Origin: Symsagittifera roscoffensis | Lineage: Eukaryota > Xenacoelomorpha > Acoela > Convolutidae | Reading direction: 5' to 3' | NCBI RefSeq assembly: GCF_963678635.1 | Contig: NC_087067.1 | Span: 56,765,964-56,829,963 of the forward strand | DNA length: 64,000 nucleotides | Shown: one piece after another, positions 52,120-64,000 of the stretch | How the letters are laid out: each line of letters opens with the position of its first letter | Position numbering within the stretch: the stretch's first letter is position 1 | Made by a program: the position numbers and the translations under genes | The notes under the pieces: model-generated | What the model saw: the letters and a program-made list of their open reading frames with translations, nothing else | Database searches by the model: none | Told to the model about the DNA's origin: nothing

Positions 52120-53409
52120 GAATTCAATAATATTCTTAAAACAAACACTTGAGACGAACTTCGTCATGAGAACAATCAGTTGTACACAAAGTGCGTTCTC
52201 ATTTCTTGTTCAACGCCCGAATTATTTACCTCAAATTAATTTAATTCACGGGATACAATTGCTGCATGTGCGCACAAAAAGATTTGGGGGCAAAATAAAC
52301 CACTGCTTAATTTAACACAATAATAACAGAACACATCCCGGGTTGCAATTTTCGAGTTCATTTCGAACGACTCGGCCAAAAATAGCTATTTTTCGATGGA
52401 GTCGACCAAAAACGGCTATGTTTCGACACACTCGACTGAACGAAAAATATGTTCGACTCAAGCGTGCTATTTTTCGATCTATTCAACTGAAACTGGCTTC
52501 CGAAATTATTCGACTGAGATGTTTCAACCGACTACACAAAGAAAAAATGCGTTCGACCCAAGCGTAGATTAGACAAAAACCGGCTACTTTTCGACCGAAC
52601 GAAAGAAAAACTGTTCCGATTTCATATTGAATCAGAAACATGGAATTTATTTTGCCCACAAAGAGTGATACCGCCGCCATCATAAAATCAAACTGTTCAT
52701 ATCCTTTTGCAAAATGAATGGAAACCAATAGCTAAAGTATTGGGAATACTCGTATAACGTTTAAACCTTTGGGAGTGAAAACGACTCTTCTCGTGAAATA
52801 CGAACATTAGCGACACTAGCTGGCTGTATGATTGCGTCGTTGCTTTCGCTATACAGTAGAAAAAACCATGTGCGAAACTACCGAATTGTAATTCTAAGAT
52901 CGATAAATATATATCATATGACGATAATGAATGAATTCAACTTGTCATGAATGAACTTGTGAATATGAACCTGATTCGAAAAAAAACAAGGGAATTGCCA
53001 TGAACAATATAATGTGATTACGTGTAAATGAGTATATTTTTATATCCTGAATGAGTTTGACTTGTTTCTGCCGTATGGTCTTTTTGATAGGAGACTTCTT
53101 ACCCATATATTTGAATTCGTACTTTTTAATTTTTTTGTTGTATTTTTGGTTCTACAGTTATTTTCAAAAAGGTTGTCGGCTCAGATGATGCTCGATAAAC
53201 GTTTTTGAATTTATATTAAACGTATCGATTGTGTTTCTATTAATTTTTTTGAAATAAGGTTTAAACTCAATAAGTTCAAGAAAAAATATCATGCACCAAA
53301 GAAAACATCAGGATGGTTTCCAATTGGAGTATGTTGCCTCTTTAGTGAGCCAATTGGGCTCATTTCGTGTTATATTATTTAATCCATTTGACTACACTCA
53401 ATTTTGTGA
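52120..53409. repeat. Array segment before the 155-aa ORF, unit 3
   Basis: Same content as 31123-32412 (tcgac-rich words, blocks X and Y). Non-coding. Confidence 0.8.
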
Positions 53410-53877
53410 ATGGTTACAAAGGGTTTGAGATGTTTTAGGGGGGACTTTGCTTTCTCAAATGAACAGACGACAAATGTGAGATACTATATTCCGCTTGATA
53501 TGGATTTCACAAAACTACATCAGAAATGCTCTTTCAATGAAATTCAAAGCTTCTCCATTATATGCGACGACTATACAGCTACTTTTGTTTTCGAATTGCC
53601 CAGAGAAGTTTTCCGTCTCAATTATGAAGACGGTTATGAAGGTGATGATGAATCTTTCGAAACCATCAAAAAGCCGGAAGGTTTCCCGGAATTGATAAAA
53701 AGCAACGGGCCTAACCTTGCTTTTTGGAGCCAGGAGAAGTTACAAATTTTCATCAAAGATGATATTATTTCATTTTCCGACTGCCAAATTAACTCTAAGC
53801 CTTCTTATTTCTGGTCCGACTATAATTATTTTATGTCAGCCCTGCTGTGCGAAGGAAACGTCATCTACGTAAATTAG
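53410..53877 (+). CDS. 155-aa acidic ORF, unit 3
   Basis: Third intact copy, with Ile for Thr (NEIQ), Ile for Val (SFSII) and Leu for Phe (EKLQIF) against unit 1; it keeps IKKPEG. It is followed by Y' (54010-54300) as in unit 1, and then by the unit-specific insertion at 54419. Confidence 0.45.
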   Translation: MVTKGLRCFRGDFAFSNEQTTNVRYYIPLDMDFTKLHQKCSFNEIQSFSIICDDYTATFVFELPREVFRLNYEDGYEGDDESFETIKKPEGFPELIKSNGPNLAFWSQEKLQIFIKDDIISFSDCQINSKPSYFWSDYNYFMSALLCEGNVIYVN

Positions 53878-54418
53878 TGTTTGTATTGTAGTGTATTAGT
53901 GTGTGTTAGTTACTAATTGACATGCTAGTGTTTGTGGTCACTGGAACTGTCATCGAAGGGGAAGAAGATAAAAAATACAAGCCAGTTTTCCCTGGACTGT
54001 ACCACGTGACTAGTAGCTGGCTGTATGATTGCGTCGTTGCTTTCGCTATACAGTAGAAACTACCGAATTGTAATTCTAAGATCGATAAATATATATCATA
54101 TGTCGATAATGAATGAATTAAACTTGTCATGAAAGAACTTGTGAATATGAACCTGATTCGAAAAAAAACAAAGGAATTGGAATGAACAATATAATGTGAT
54201 TACGTGTAAATGAACATATTTTTATATCCTGAATGAGTTCGACTTGTTTCTGCCGTGTAGTCTTTTTGATAGCAGACGTCTTACCCATATATTTGAAAAA
54301 TTTATGAAAAAACTAAGAACCCAGCAAAGTTATGCATTCCAAAAACTAAAATACTACTTTTTTTTTACAATTATACCACTAAAACATGTTTTTTTACCCG
54401 GTTATAGATGTTTTTATA

Positions 54419-55509
54419 TATTTTTGATAACTCCGCTGGCAAAATTGTTACCCAGTTTAGGATACCCGGTGGGGCGTTTATATCTTCACGTCCATTTTTT
54501 GGCTCTTTTTTCTACCCCGGGACCCGCAATTTTTTTAAAGAAATTTAGCGTTAGCATTATCCGATTGTTATGAATATAGACTTGCCGACGATATAGGCAA
54601 TAACAAAAATTATTCCGTCTTCATACTAACGTTGTAAAACCACTGGTTACTCCATAAATTTGAGGCTCATGCGAGGTGGGGAAAAACAAAAAGACTATTT
54701 TTCTTTTTTAGTGGCTGACTTTCATTTATAAATTTGAGATTTTTTTGAGAGGAAGTGGACAATATAAACCAGGATCGCATGTATCCTCACAATCAATGAA
54801 CAAGTTTTGATCGAATAAATCAAAACAGAGCATCCTACCAACAGTCTAAATAATCTAATTGTTCTAGGAAAAACCGACCGATGCACTGACACCAACTATC
54901 GACTCCACTCCAGACGATGACTTGCGAGACTTTGAGGACCTTCTCTCCCTTCTCTCACCCATCGGTCCACTGGAATCTCAACCACTAACACCCACTCTAC
55001 TAGCAACTACTTCCACTGCTATTACTACTACCACCCCTGCTACAAGACCGGCCCCTTCACGATCCTTCACTCTGCCACCACCCAACACATTTTTACCTGC
55101 TTCAATAGCTCCTAAATCAAAGCATCAACACCCCTGCGAACTTCCCCTCTTTAATTCAAAATACACCTGGTTCCTTCTAATTCTCGCATTGAGAAACGAA
55201 CCCAAATAGTTCGACCCGATCAGGTAAAAACGGCTAACTCGCCGGTACCAGGTTCCACACACTTAATGACAGTTAGGTGACAGCCCTTGCATCCTACTTA
55301 ACTAAATAGACAATTGCATATTCAGTTGGACAAAGAGCACCATATTTCCTCAAATACCAAACCAGAATTTGACATGGTTTTGAACTATGCGTTGAATCCT
55401 CTGATAAATTACTTCAAATTGGAAGCTTACCATCCAATACGGAAACTGTACTTCATAACAAATTCACTCTTTGATCACCAAAAACTATGATCCCGCGAAG
55501 TGTTTAAAA
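54419..55509. mobile_element. 1.09 kb insertion specific to unit 3
   Basis: Interrupts DNA that is continuous in unit 1 (between 33424 and 33425). It holds a tttgtgacc-free A+T-rich left half and a C-rich right half. An acceptor-like ttgttctag at 54867 opens a frame to 55209 rich in Thr, Pro and Ser (LTPTLLATTSTAITTTT), compatible with an exon of a low-complexity protein. No transposase, no clear terminal repeats. Either an insertion in unit 3 or a deletion in unit 1. Confidence 0.5.
54868..55209 (+). CDS. Possible Thr/Pro-rich exon within the unit 3 insertion
   Basis: 114 codons open from an acceptor-like AG at 54866-54867. It begins with an acidic DSTPDDDLRDFEDLLSLLSP segment that looks like a short acidic activation-type motif, followed by a Thr/Pro stretch. 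No ATG near the start and no paralogue in the window. Coding status is a guess based on composition (C-rich, no stops) against A+T-rich flanks. Confidence 0.3.
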   Translation, partial: EKPTDALTPTIDSTPDDDLRDFEDLLSLLSPIGPLESQPLTPTLLATTSTAITTTTPATRPAPSRSFTLPPPNTFLPASIAPKSKHQHPCELPLFNSKYTWFLLILALRNEPK

Positions 55510-56445
55510 GCAAAAACGCAAACCCCCGAGATGGATGACTATACCGAACAGATACAACCGAGTCACATTAATGAGACCCATCAGATCCGGGAACTTAAAA
55601 CAACAAATACACAAAGTCATCGAAACATAGAATAGACAAAAACATAGAGTTTATTGTGTTCACAAAGCGTGACGCCACCGCCACAATATAATCAGTCTGT
55701 TTACATCCCTTTGCAAATAAAATTGAAGACTTAAAGTATTTGAGATAACTCGTATAACGGTTAAAGTATTGGTAAATAAGACTCTTCTCATGAAAAACGA
55801 ATAGTAACGACTCTACTAGTAAAATACGAACGTAAAAAACGAACATACCTCGTTTAAAGAGAGTATTGACATGACAAGGGTGTTGACATACCTCATGAGA
55901 CCCGAAGAATTAATGACAAAAGAAAAGGCGCTGGGCACGATTTGTTAAAGTCGAATGGACAATTTAAACTTCCGTTTTTGTCATGATTTTATGACATGTA
56001 CAGAAACAGCGATGAAAAGAGCCGTAATTTTGATTAGTTAACCGAGGAAATTTAAATTGAACAGACCTCTATCAGTTGGCCGCCAATATCTTGAATAAAA
56101 GCTTGCAGCTAACTTATTTAACTTCGTGAAATAAACACAAAACCTTGTTACTGCTACATAACGTATGATCAACGAATGACAATCCTTGATTAAACAAAAG
56201 TTCTTGATTCCGATACAACGGTTAGCGCCGTATCATAAATCAATGATTATTGAAAAAAAAAATGATTCCGATGAGGTAGTTAGCGCAAAAACTTAGTATT
56301 TATGAGTGTTATACTATGCAAGAGACCCAAAATTACTTCAAAGTTTTTTTGGTATGCTTTAATTGAATCTTTTTCAATCATCTCCTGGCTATGTTCGCAT
56401 TTGGATCGAGCGATATTGTAAGCTAGAAGCTGTGTAGCTCGACAG
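55510..56445. repeat. Array segment with X', upstream of exon A, unit 3
   Basis: Matches 33425-34357 base for base apart from scattered changes. Non-coding. Confidence 0.8.
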
Positions 56446-56663
56446 GTGACAAATTGTTTATTTGTGATTCCTGTCCCTATCAGTGTAAAAATAGGGGAGA
56501 CATGACGCGACATGTAGACGTGAAACACAAACCAAGTGCACGCAAATTCCCCTGCTCAATGTGTAGTTTGCAGGCTAAGTTCAGATGGCAGCTGCAGACT
56601 CATTATGTCAAAGTGCACAATCTTTCTCCTACAGTAGCAAAAGCAGCTGCTAATGAAAGCTGA
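56446..56663 (+). CDS. Paired C2H2 zinc-finger exon A, unit 3
   Basis: Protein identical to the copy at 34358-34575, with the same acceptor-like ctcgacag and stop. Both fingers keep C-x2-C-x12-H-x4-H. Confidence 0.75.
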
Positions 56664-57006
56664 GGTTATGGAACAAAATCGTGTATTATATTTTATAAAG
56701 ATTTCCGAAAGAAGACAGCTTCTTTGAAGTTTGCTAAAAAAATGTAACAAGTGAAATTGTAGAGCTCATGATGTTGTTGTGTATGTGTTTAGAAAATTTT
56801 ATTAAAAAGTCTTTAATGCTGTTTATGGAAATTAATTCGGAGAACGCTATCGAAGTTATAATTTCGTCTTCATTATGGAATAGATAATCATGTCTACATT
56901 TTTAACGAAATCTATTTGATACCTGATTTATTGCAGTTAACCTTGACGAAAATCCGTTCTGACGTTTTCTATCAACGCTTTTCTATCTTTCTAACCATTG
57001 TTTCAG

Positions 57007-57606
57007 GTTTATTTGCTACTTTTTTCTGTCCAAATGACTCTATCAGACTATATTGAGTTCTCACTTGCTATTAATCAGGAGTTTTTAGAAGATGAAAAAA
57101 CCTTTAAAGTGAGCCTGTTAGAATCAGATAATTTCGTAGGTCTTCTGCGTACGAAAATGTCTCTGACACCAGACGCTTTGCTTGGTTCTCAACCTATGCA
57201 ACACTTCGCGCCAAATTTTGTGCAACAAAAGAGAAAATTGCCCATCGGTGCCAATAGTCAGGTGCCGTCTAAACATCCTAGATCTCTCAGCACGAAGAAT
57301 CCAATTGCTAAATCAAACAATCAGATAACAAATCAAGGCCAAACTTCTGCTCAACATTTTCAGGAATTCACTTCCGAAGGTGAGAAGTTTTACTTCTGTG
57401 ATCTTTGCTCGTATAAAACGAAAGACAGAGGAAATGTGAAGAAGCATATCAACAACAAACACAACCAAAATTGTGTCAAGTACAAGTGCTCCATGTGCGG
57501 CCACGAAGCGAAAATTCGAAACAATTTAAAAAATCACTACATGGGAGTGCACAAGTTACCAGAAAACGTAGCCAAGTCCGCTACTGCAGATGCTCAACAA
57601 GTTTGA
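57007..57606 (+). CDS. Paired C2H2 zinc-finger protein/exon B, unit 3
   Basis: Protein identical to that at 34919-35518; first ATG at 57034. The acceptor-like tttcag is kept. A lone base change upstream (acgtttt/ccgttct area) does not touch it. Confidence 0.75.
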   Translation, partial: VYLLLFSVQMTLSDYIEFSLAINQEFLEDEKTFKVSLLESDNFVGLLRTKMSLTPDALLGSQPMQHFAPNFVQQKRKLPIGANSQVPSKHPRSLSTKNPIAKSNNQITNQGQTSAQHFQEFTSEGEKFYFCDLCSYKTKDRGNVKKHINNKHNQNCVKYKCSMCGHEAKIRNNLKNHYMGVHKLPENVAKSATADAQQV

Positions 57607-60175
57607 TGCCAACTCTAAAGCAAAAACTGTGTGTTAGATTGAAGATAGGAAAATTAGACATGTCCGATATTTTCTTTGCGAAAGCAAAATGTATACCACC
57701 CGAGATTTTTTACCGGACGCTAGCAAAGCTTACCGAATTGCCAGAACTGCTTTGAGAAGTACGATATAGGGTCAGAGCAAGATAAATGCTTTTTTAAAAC
57801 TTTTTAAAGGTTCCGGGAGCGTGTACTGACCGTTTTTAGGAGTGATAAGTCATCAAATCTGCAGAAATAATGCAAAAATTAACTTTTAAGTAGTGAAATA
57901 GTTTTTCAGTTATTAAAATGTTCGTCATCTTTACTTTTAATCGTTACGTTTTTCTGCGAAGCTTTAATCAATCTAACTACCTCTTATTGCACAGTTGTGA
58001 TACTTTTTATATCAACTGGGCATGTATGAGAGTTGGAAGTGACAAAATTTTTGAATTGTTTTATCGAATAGAAATAGTTATAGCGCTAATAACTCAATCA
58101 GCTTAATTTTTCTCTTCGGTCAATTAAGTTCATCCTAGTAGCTTGATTTTGGCTGGAAACTCACTGGCTTCGTCTCAACAAGGCGTGAAAGGAGGGAAAG
58201 AAACTTTGATAGTTTCTATATCTTTTTTGTTGGGCTAAAAGGTCTCTTTGAACGTGTCTATACAAAACAGTCCAATACAAAGCAGTCCGGAAAAGTATGA
58301 AAAAGAGCGAAAAAATAGTCCGATACAAAACAGTCCGAAAAACAGTCCCAATTAATAATTGTTTTAACAAGCCAGCCAGGCCGAGAATTGTCCTTTGTTC
58401 AACAAGCATAATGAACAAAATAGTGACCGCCGCAGTCGCGCCAACGTGTTGCGAGCTTGCCAACAGAGGGTAGGACTTAATACGAAATTTAGAGCCTGTT
58501 ATCGCCGCGAAAGAGCGCGCCCACCGGCGAACTTAAACCGGACTGTTTTGTATTGTACTGCTTTTTCCCTCCTTTACATGATTTTTGGGACTATTTTGTA
58601 TTGGATTGTTTTGTATGGGACTGTTTTGTATATGCACCGTTAAACCAACTTGGGAGGTCGTTCAAAGGCAATTGTTCGTCAATTTGATGCCTTTGTGCTT
58701 TTTTTCCGGGTTATTGACAAAAAAACAGATGTTTACAAGAATTTTTTTGAGTAAAATATATGTACGTACTTAATCATCGTGTAAGTACTGTTATTTACCC
58801 GTAATATGAAAAAAGAAAAACAAAAAAGAAACTACCAAAATAAATTAACAATGTCTTTGTTGTCTTGAATAAAAGTTTGAATTGTGAAGCATCTAGTGTT
58901 GGTCAAATTGTCCGTAATAATGTTCCCCGTTCAAGAAGCGGAATAGATTTTTTGCTCGTTATTAAATGGGGAGAGGGCACAGTGAAACTTGAAATTTTAG
59001 ACTTTCATAATTATGCCAACGGTGCAGTTTTTTGCTTTAACTGGTGCCTACCCAAGTTTTGTCCACCTAGTTGCTTCTTCGTGTTTTGTATTTCAATGGG
59101 AATTTTACTATCAATTTGTCCCGATCGACATGATTAGTTTTCCAAAATAACCATTTCTGAGACAAGCGTATGAAATTTTTGTTACGTTCGCTATTTCTAC
59201 TTTTTTTTTCAAACTGATTTTTGACTTTGTGATTTTCGTCTAGCTTGCCATGATATGCTAGTGCTGTATAGCAAGAGGCGTGAAGCTCCCACTTAGCTTC
59301 TGTTTAGATATTGATATCTGCTCAACTGCTTGAGGTATTGAGGAACTAGCGTTTCGCTGTCATATTGAGGAACTAGCGTTTCACTGTCGCATCACTGTTA
59401 TATCTGTCAGATTTTGTGTTAACAGTTTAATGTTCCCCGGATATAAAAATTCAAGATTTCAAATTACGCTTTGATAGAAAGAAAGAAAGAAAGAAAGAAG
59501 AAAGAATGAATTTCCCCAGTATATGAAAACATCAAATTGAAATATACAACAGAACAGATTCTGAGACTTGGAGATGACAGATAACGGGATCCTAGGATCC
59601 ACCACGGATCTGCCAATATGTTTTTTTTTAAATTTCTTTTTTATGTTTCGGTAGATTCGATTAGATACTTAGTTTGTTGGTGACTGACACAGCTTTTCTT
59701 TCAGCATGGGCATGGTTACTCTAGCTCAGTGGTCCTCCCGCTGATAAAAGAGTTCAAAGAAAGGCAAACTGACTTACCGCAAGAAAACTGGAACAGACTG
59801 TATATGGAGTTATCAATTTATGAGAGCCAATTTATAAATCCAGTTTTTGCTGTTTGTTGTTTATACTTCAAAGGTAAACTCCACCTATGGCGTTTATTGC
59901 AATTAATTTGCTTGTTGGTTTATAATTATAAATGCTTATTAGCGGGTTCTGGAGGGTCATTTTTCTTCCACCTAATTTCAATGACTGATGACTTTCAATG
60001 ACTTCTCAATTACTTATATACTTCGAATTTACGAGTCCTTTTTTCTAATGATATCTTCTGATAATTGATTATACTATGGTCCACTGTACTTCCACATAGT
60101 ATAGTTTAAGTGTAGGTTTTTGACAGTCTGAAGTAATTTTGGTAAAATTGTTCCAAGCAAGCTCCAAGGTTTCAG
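57607..60175. other. Spacer between exons B and C, unit 3
   Basis: Equivalent to 35519-37979, with the foldback element at 58257-58643 and the GAAA microsatellite near 59475. The unit-specific 206 bp at 59734-59939 contains an open stretch with EFKERQTDLPQENWNRLYMEL. It could be a remnant of coding sequence but has no paralogue here. Confidence 0.45.
58257..58643. mobile_element. Foldback/MITE-like element, unit 3
   Basis: Same arms and core as 36165-36556, with a few substitutions (for example tattgtactg for tattggactg in the right arm). Confidence 0.6.
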
Positions 60176-61022
60176 AAGTTATGGATCCTCACTTTCTTAC
60201 CAGTGAAACAATAACCGTTGAGCTAGTGGTAAATGAATGTCTTTTAAATTGTATGAACTTATACCCTTCGTTCGAGCACGTTTTCCAAATGAGTGATCGG
60301 TACAATAACGCATGTGGTTTTGTTTCAATGACTCTCGAAGCAGACCCCGAAGCTGTGACCAAGACATCAATTGAACAAACTTTTGCAAACATAGTGAATT
60401 ATTCTAAACTACCCGCAGATACAAATCGCAAGCGTGGTCATCAAGTTCCTTTATTGTTGCAACAGATACAGAAAAAGGCCTGTTTAAAGAGTTCGAAACA
60501 GCTCAAAGGTGTAACCGGTGCCAATGTTGCAGACGAAGGCGTGAGACATTACCGTGAATGTCGAGACAACGACGGCAAGAAGTTATACTTTTGTGACCTG
60601 TGTGCATATAGGTAGGAAACTCAGTCGCTTCGAAAAAATGAGCTTTAAGTGAGGCGTCGATTTCAATTTTAACTTGGTGTGTGACAGGATAATTTTTGGA
60701 ATTGGGTTTGAAAATTAACGTTCCAAGTGGGTCTGGTCTCTATTGTTTTACAAATTAGGTTGTAACACAAATTAGGTTGGCTTCGCTTTTGGTGTTATAA
60801 AAAAGATTTCGAAGTTTCATGATGTTGTACAGGTCACCATTTGGGAATAACATGAGGAAACATATCGACTTGCGACACAAAGAGAGATGTGCCAAGTACT
60901 GGTGCTCAATGTGTACACATGCCACTTACCAACGAAGTCACTTGAAGCAGCATTACATTAGCAGACACAAATTGCCTGAAACTGTAGCCATAAGTGCCAC
61001 TAATGATAGTCAGCGTCATTAA
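60176..61022 (+). CDS. Two-exon paired C2H2 zinc-finger gene C, unit 3
   Basis: Exon 1 runs from about 60176 (ATG 60181) to 60611; exon 2 is 60833-61022. Same donor (ag|gtagga) and acceptor (tacag|gtca) as unit 1. The encoded protein matches unit 1 throughout, while the intron carries substitutions (for example acctcag to aactcag, aaaatagg to aaattagg). Confidence 0.8.
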
Positions 61023-62037
61023 ACTTTCATTAGATTTGAAAATTGAACTATGAGGTCTACTTTTTCTTATATAAAACTACATGCTAATTTAAACAATCAG
61101 TTATTAGATACAAGTTTTTCTGTTTAACAGACTAATATGTAGCCTTGCGAATAGGTCTGTCCGTAAACAACAGAATGGTGGAAGTTGATAATGCTAAATT
61201 GGTAAATGCGTTTGTGTATGGTGTTAACATGGTACATGTATATAGTTTATGTAATTTCTTCCTGTGTTAATTTTTCTTAGCCAAAAATGTTTAACTCTGG
61301 CGGCTTTATTTTAATTCGAGTTTTTCCCAAGTTATATCCTGTAAATGGTGTTTTCAAAACTTTTTTTAATGAGGCCTTTCTCATTTCATAAATATTTGGG
61401 CAATTAAAGTCTTTCTTCATGCAAAATGCAGCAGAATTTCGCCGAATTTTTATAATACATTTTTTAAATTGAATTGTATTTTTTCACGCATAATTTTGCG
61501 GTTTTACTGAATGTTTTTTTTTCATTTTGTGCTGAAAAGTATTTTAGTGCTAAATTTGAGATTGGAGATAACCGGATAAAATGAATTGAGACAAATTTTT
61601 CAAATTCAAACTTTTCAAAGTCGGTAAACTTTGTACAAATGGGGTGCGGACAAAAATATTTTAGATTTTAGCATGCCTTTTCATTATGCAACCCATTTTT
61701 GCAAAATTGAAAACAAAATAAACACCTCGGGTCAAATCAATTGGTTCAAGTTTACGAAGGAAAGAGGCTCAATTTTAGTTTCTCTTACATCACTTTATCC
61801 TGCATTCTTCCTTAATTTGCAGCCAAAGGAATTGACCTTTTTAGTGATCTAATTTTGGTTTTAATATTTCGCGAAGAAATTGCATCATAAAAGTGCTCGC
61901 AATGTTTCAATTTATATATTTTTGGCCTAAAGTCTGTTAAAAAGTATGCCATCTGTCTCATAATTAAGCTTTCAGAAACTAACGAAATTTTGCTTGTTAA
62001 GCTGTATCGTATATTTCAGTGTTAAGGAAACTTTTCA
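61023..62037. other. Non-coding after gene C, unit 3
   Basis: Equivalent to 38827-39837, with a higher density of small differences than in the exons. No gene. Confidence 0.5.
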
Positions 62038-63302
62038 GCGCAAGGCAAGGTAGTGCGAGGAGCGGTGGGGCAGGGTAGAGCAGCGTCAGGTAGGGTAGGG
62101 AGAGCAGGGCAGGAAGAGGAGGGCAGCACAGAGCCAGGCGAGAAGCAAAGCCTGGATAGGGCAGGACAAGGCAGGGTAGGGAGTACTAGACAAGGTAGGA
62201 CAAGGAGGGGCAAAACAGGACAGGGCGAGGAGGTGCAGTGTAGGGCAGCGCAAGGCAAGGCAAGGGTCCACACGGCAAGGATGTGCAAGGCGGGGTAGGG
62301 AGCGCAAGGCAATGCAGAGCCGCGTGAGGAGGGACAAGGCTTGGGTAGAGCAGTGCAAAGCAGGGCAGAGCGAGGAACGGCAATGCAGGGCTAGAAGTGT
62401 AAGGCAGGGCTAGAAGTGTAAGGCAGGACAGAGCGAGGAGGGGCCAGGTATGGCAGGGTGAGAAGTAGGCAAGGCAGGGCAGGTCGAGGAGGGGCTGGGT
62501 AGGGCAGCGCAAGGCAACGCAGGGCAGGGCGAGGAGTGGAAAGATAGGGTAGGGCAGTGCAGGGCCAGGCGAGGGGCAAAGCCTGGATATGGCAGGGCAA
62601 GGCAGGGTAGGGAGTACTAGACGGTGGGACAAGGAGGGGCAAAGCAGGGTAGGGCAGCGCAAGGCGGGACAGCGCAAAGCAAGGCAAGAGTGCACACGAC
62701 AAGGAGGGTTGGGAAGCGCAAGGCAGGACAGGATGAGGAGGGGCAAGGCAGGATAAAGCAGCGCAAGGCAGGGCACGGTAAGCCAGGCAGGGCAAGGAGT
62801 TGCAAGGCAGGGTAGAGTGGCAAAAAGCAGGGCATCCATCTATCTAGCCATCTATCATCCGTTCATCCATCCAACCAGCAATATATTAAGACATCTATCC
62901 AACCATGCATCCAGGCTGCGATCTGTCCAATCATCATTCATCCGTTCCAGTCATCAATTCATTTATCTAGCCATTCATCTTTTGTTCATTTGTTCAACCA
63001 GCAAGATATCAACCAATCCATCCAACCATCAATCACTCAAACAATCTTTCCGTTTTTCCAACCATTCATCTGACCAGCTATCCATCTATCTAGCCATCCA
63101 TCCTGCATACCACCGATGCATCAAGCCATTCGTCAAGCTAACCACCGTAGTCCGTCGAGCGATTTATCCCGCCCTCCAGCAATATATCTCGTCAATAATC
63201 TATCCAGCAATCTATCTCCCTCCATCGATCGATCGATCGGCTATCCATACTGACATCCATCGCTTCATGAGCCTTTATCTGTTCAGACAACCAACCAGAT
63301 AG
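62038..63302 (+). repeat. Purine-rich block plus ATCC block, copy P4
   Basis: Starts exactly like P2 (cgcaaggcaaggtagtgcgagg), then a ~310 bp deletion near 62124 joins gaggagggc to agcacagagcc. The ATCC part is 62833-63302. It marks the start of a fourth array unit. Confidence 0.9.
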
Positions 63303-64000
63303 CCAAAAATTCAATCATTCCAGATTTTTTGTGTAAGATAAATGCCGTATTTTTTTCAGGAGCAGCTTTAGCTGCACAAGGCCGCTAGTTTAATCATGTT
63401 TCTATTTAATTTTTTGAACATAATGTCGGCCTAAAATTCACGCAAGTGACTCAAGGTATTCATTATACCTTTAAATGCGATTTTAAGCATCTCGACGTGT
63501 TAAGTTTTTTTTCAACCTATTGTTTGAGGAAAGAATTTTTTTCCGGTTTAACCTATGTTTTTCAGTTGGAACTCAGTGTTTGCTTGAAGTAATTTGAAAC
63601 TAGCTACTCAATAGTTGGATGGTGTTAGTGTTTCCCCATGGTTGCGATTTTGGCCTTTAATTATGAATACCAATTTTTATTAGCTTACAAGATCCGACAA
63701 TTTTAGTGACTTTTTTGAAATTTGAAGTTCCCAACCCTGTACTCAGGGGTATTCATTCTTGCGTCGAAATATGAGCGCTCAAATGCTTGTAGTATTCGAG
63801 ATATGAGGTTTGGTATGAGTATTTTTTCAAAATTGCAGAAAACTTGAAATTCTTAACTCTGGGTTTGGCGTTGTCAGGGTACCCTTGGGGTTCTAAACTT
63901 TGCCTTCAATTGTGACTGCTCAAATCCTTCGACTTTTCGAGTTATTGATATTTTATATGATTTTTTCCCAAGTTTCAAAAAAGTTTTTGATTAAGAAAAA
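63303..64000. repeat. Array segment T, copy 4 (cut by window end)
   Basis: Matches 29504-30200. In places it is closer to unit 1 (agctactcaatag, gctgcacaagg) than to units 2 and 3 (agtcactcaatag, gctggacaagg). No gene. Confidence 0.8.

Overview
The window is animal nuclear DNA, probably from an invertebrate. Spliced C2H2 zinc-finger exons, retroelements of two classes, segmental duplications, simple-sequence blocks and a 200-base run of N (28024-28223) rule out a bacterial or viral genome. I cannot name the species.

Left part (1-14650): one long same-strand run of retroelement genes. It starts inside a Ty3/gypsy-type Pol, running through a His2Cys2/DDE integrase and a GPY/F-like module. An acidic tail follows and ends in what looks like a degenerate macro (ADP-ribose) domain of the OARD1/TARG1 type. 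Downstream, closely packed, are ORF A (coiled coil, SGNH/GDSL esterase domain, then a second degenerate SGNH-like region), ORF B (unrecognised, in two pieces) and ORF C (1079 aa, unrecognised, with conserved Cys/His clusters). Pol, A and B are each cut by one in-frame stop with no frameshift. The block is strongly enriched in the palindromic hexamers CTCGAG/CTTGAG/CTCAAG, in coding and non-coding DNA alike. My reading is one large retroelement with a Pol-macro fusion and three accessory ORFs.

Middle (14653-25290): a roughly 2 kb long direct repeat (alpha 14653-16709, beta 20666-21554, gamma 23631-25290) with TATA boxes and paired ACCCTCC/GGAGGGT motifs. It surrounds a second, decayed relative of the left element (16710-19905), in which the start of ORF A is joined almost directly to ORF C, omitting the SGNH region and ORF B. 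A broken LINE-type reverse transcriptase with a PHD-like finger lies on the minus strand between beta and gamma. From 25290 to 28023 there are ACCCTCC-rich repeats and an unrecognised charged ORF.

Right part (28224-64000): a tandem segmental-duplication array with at least four partial, very similar units. Each unit starts with a purine-rich GCAAGGCAGGG block followed by an ATCC/ATCT block. Full units continue into a 155-aa ORF and three related loci encoding paired C2H2 fingers (lola-like), one split by an intron inside the first finger. Units differ by a 465 bp LINE fragment versus a 2.9 kb segment, a 1.09 kb insertion, and a large deletion. Most long open frames in the simple-sequence blocks are artefacts.
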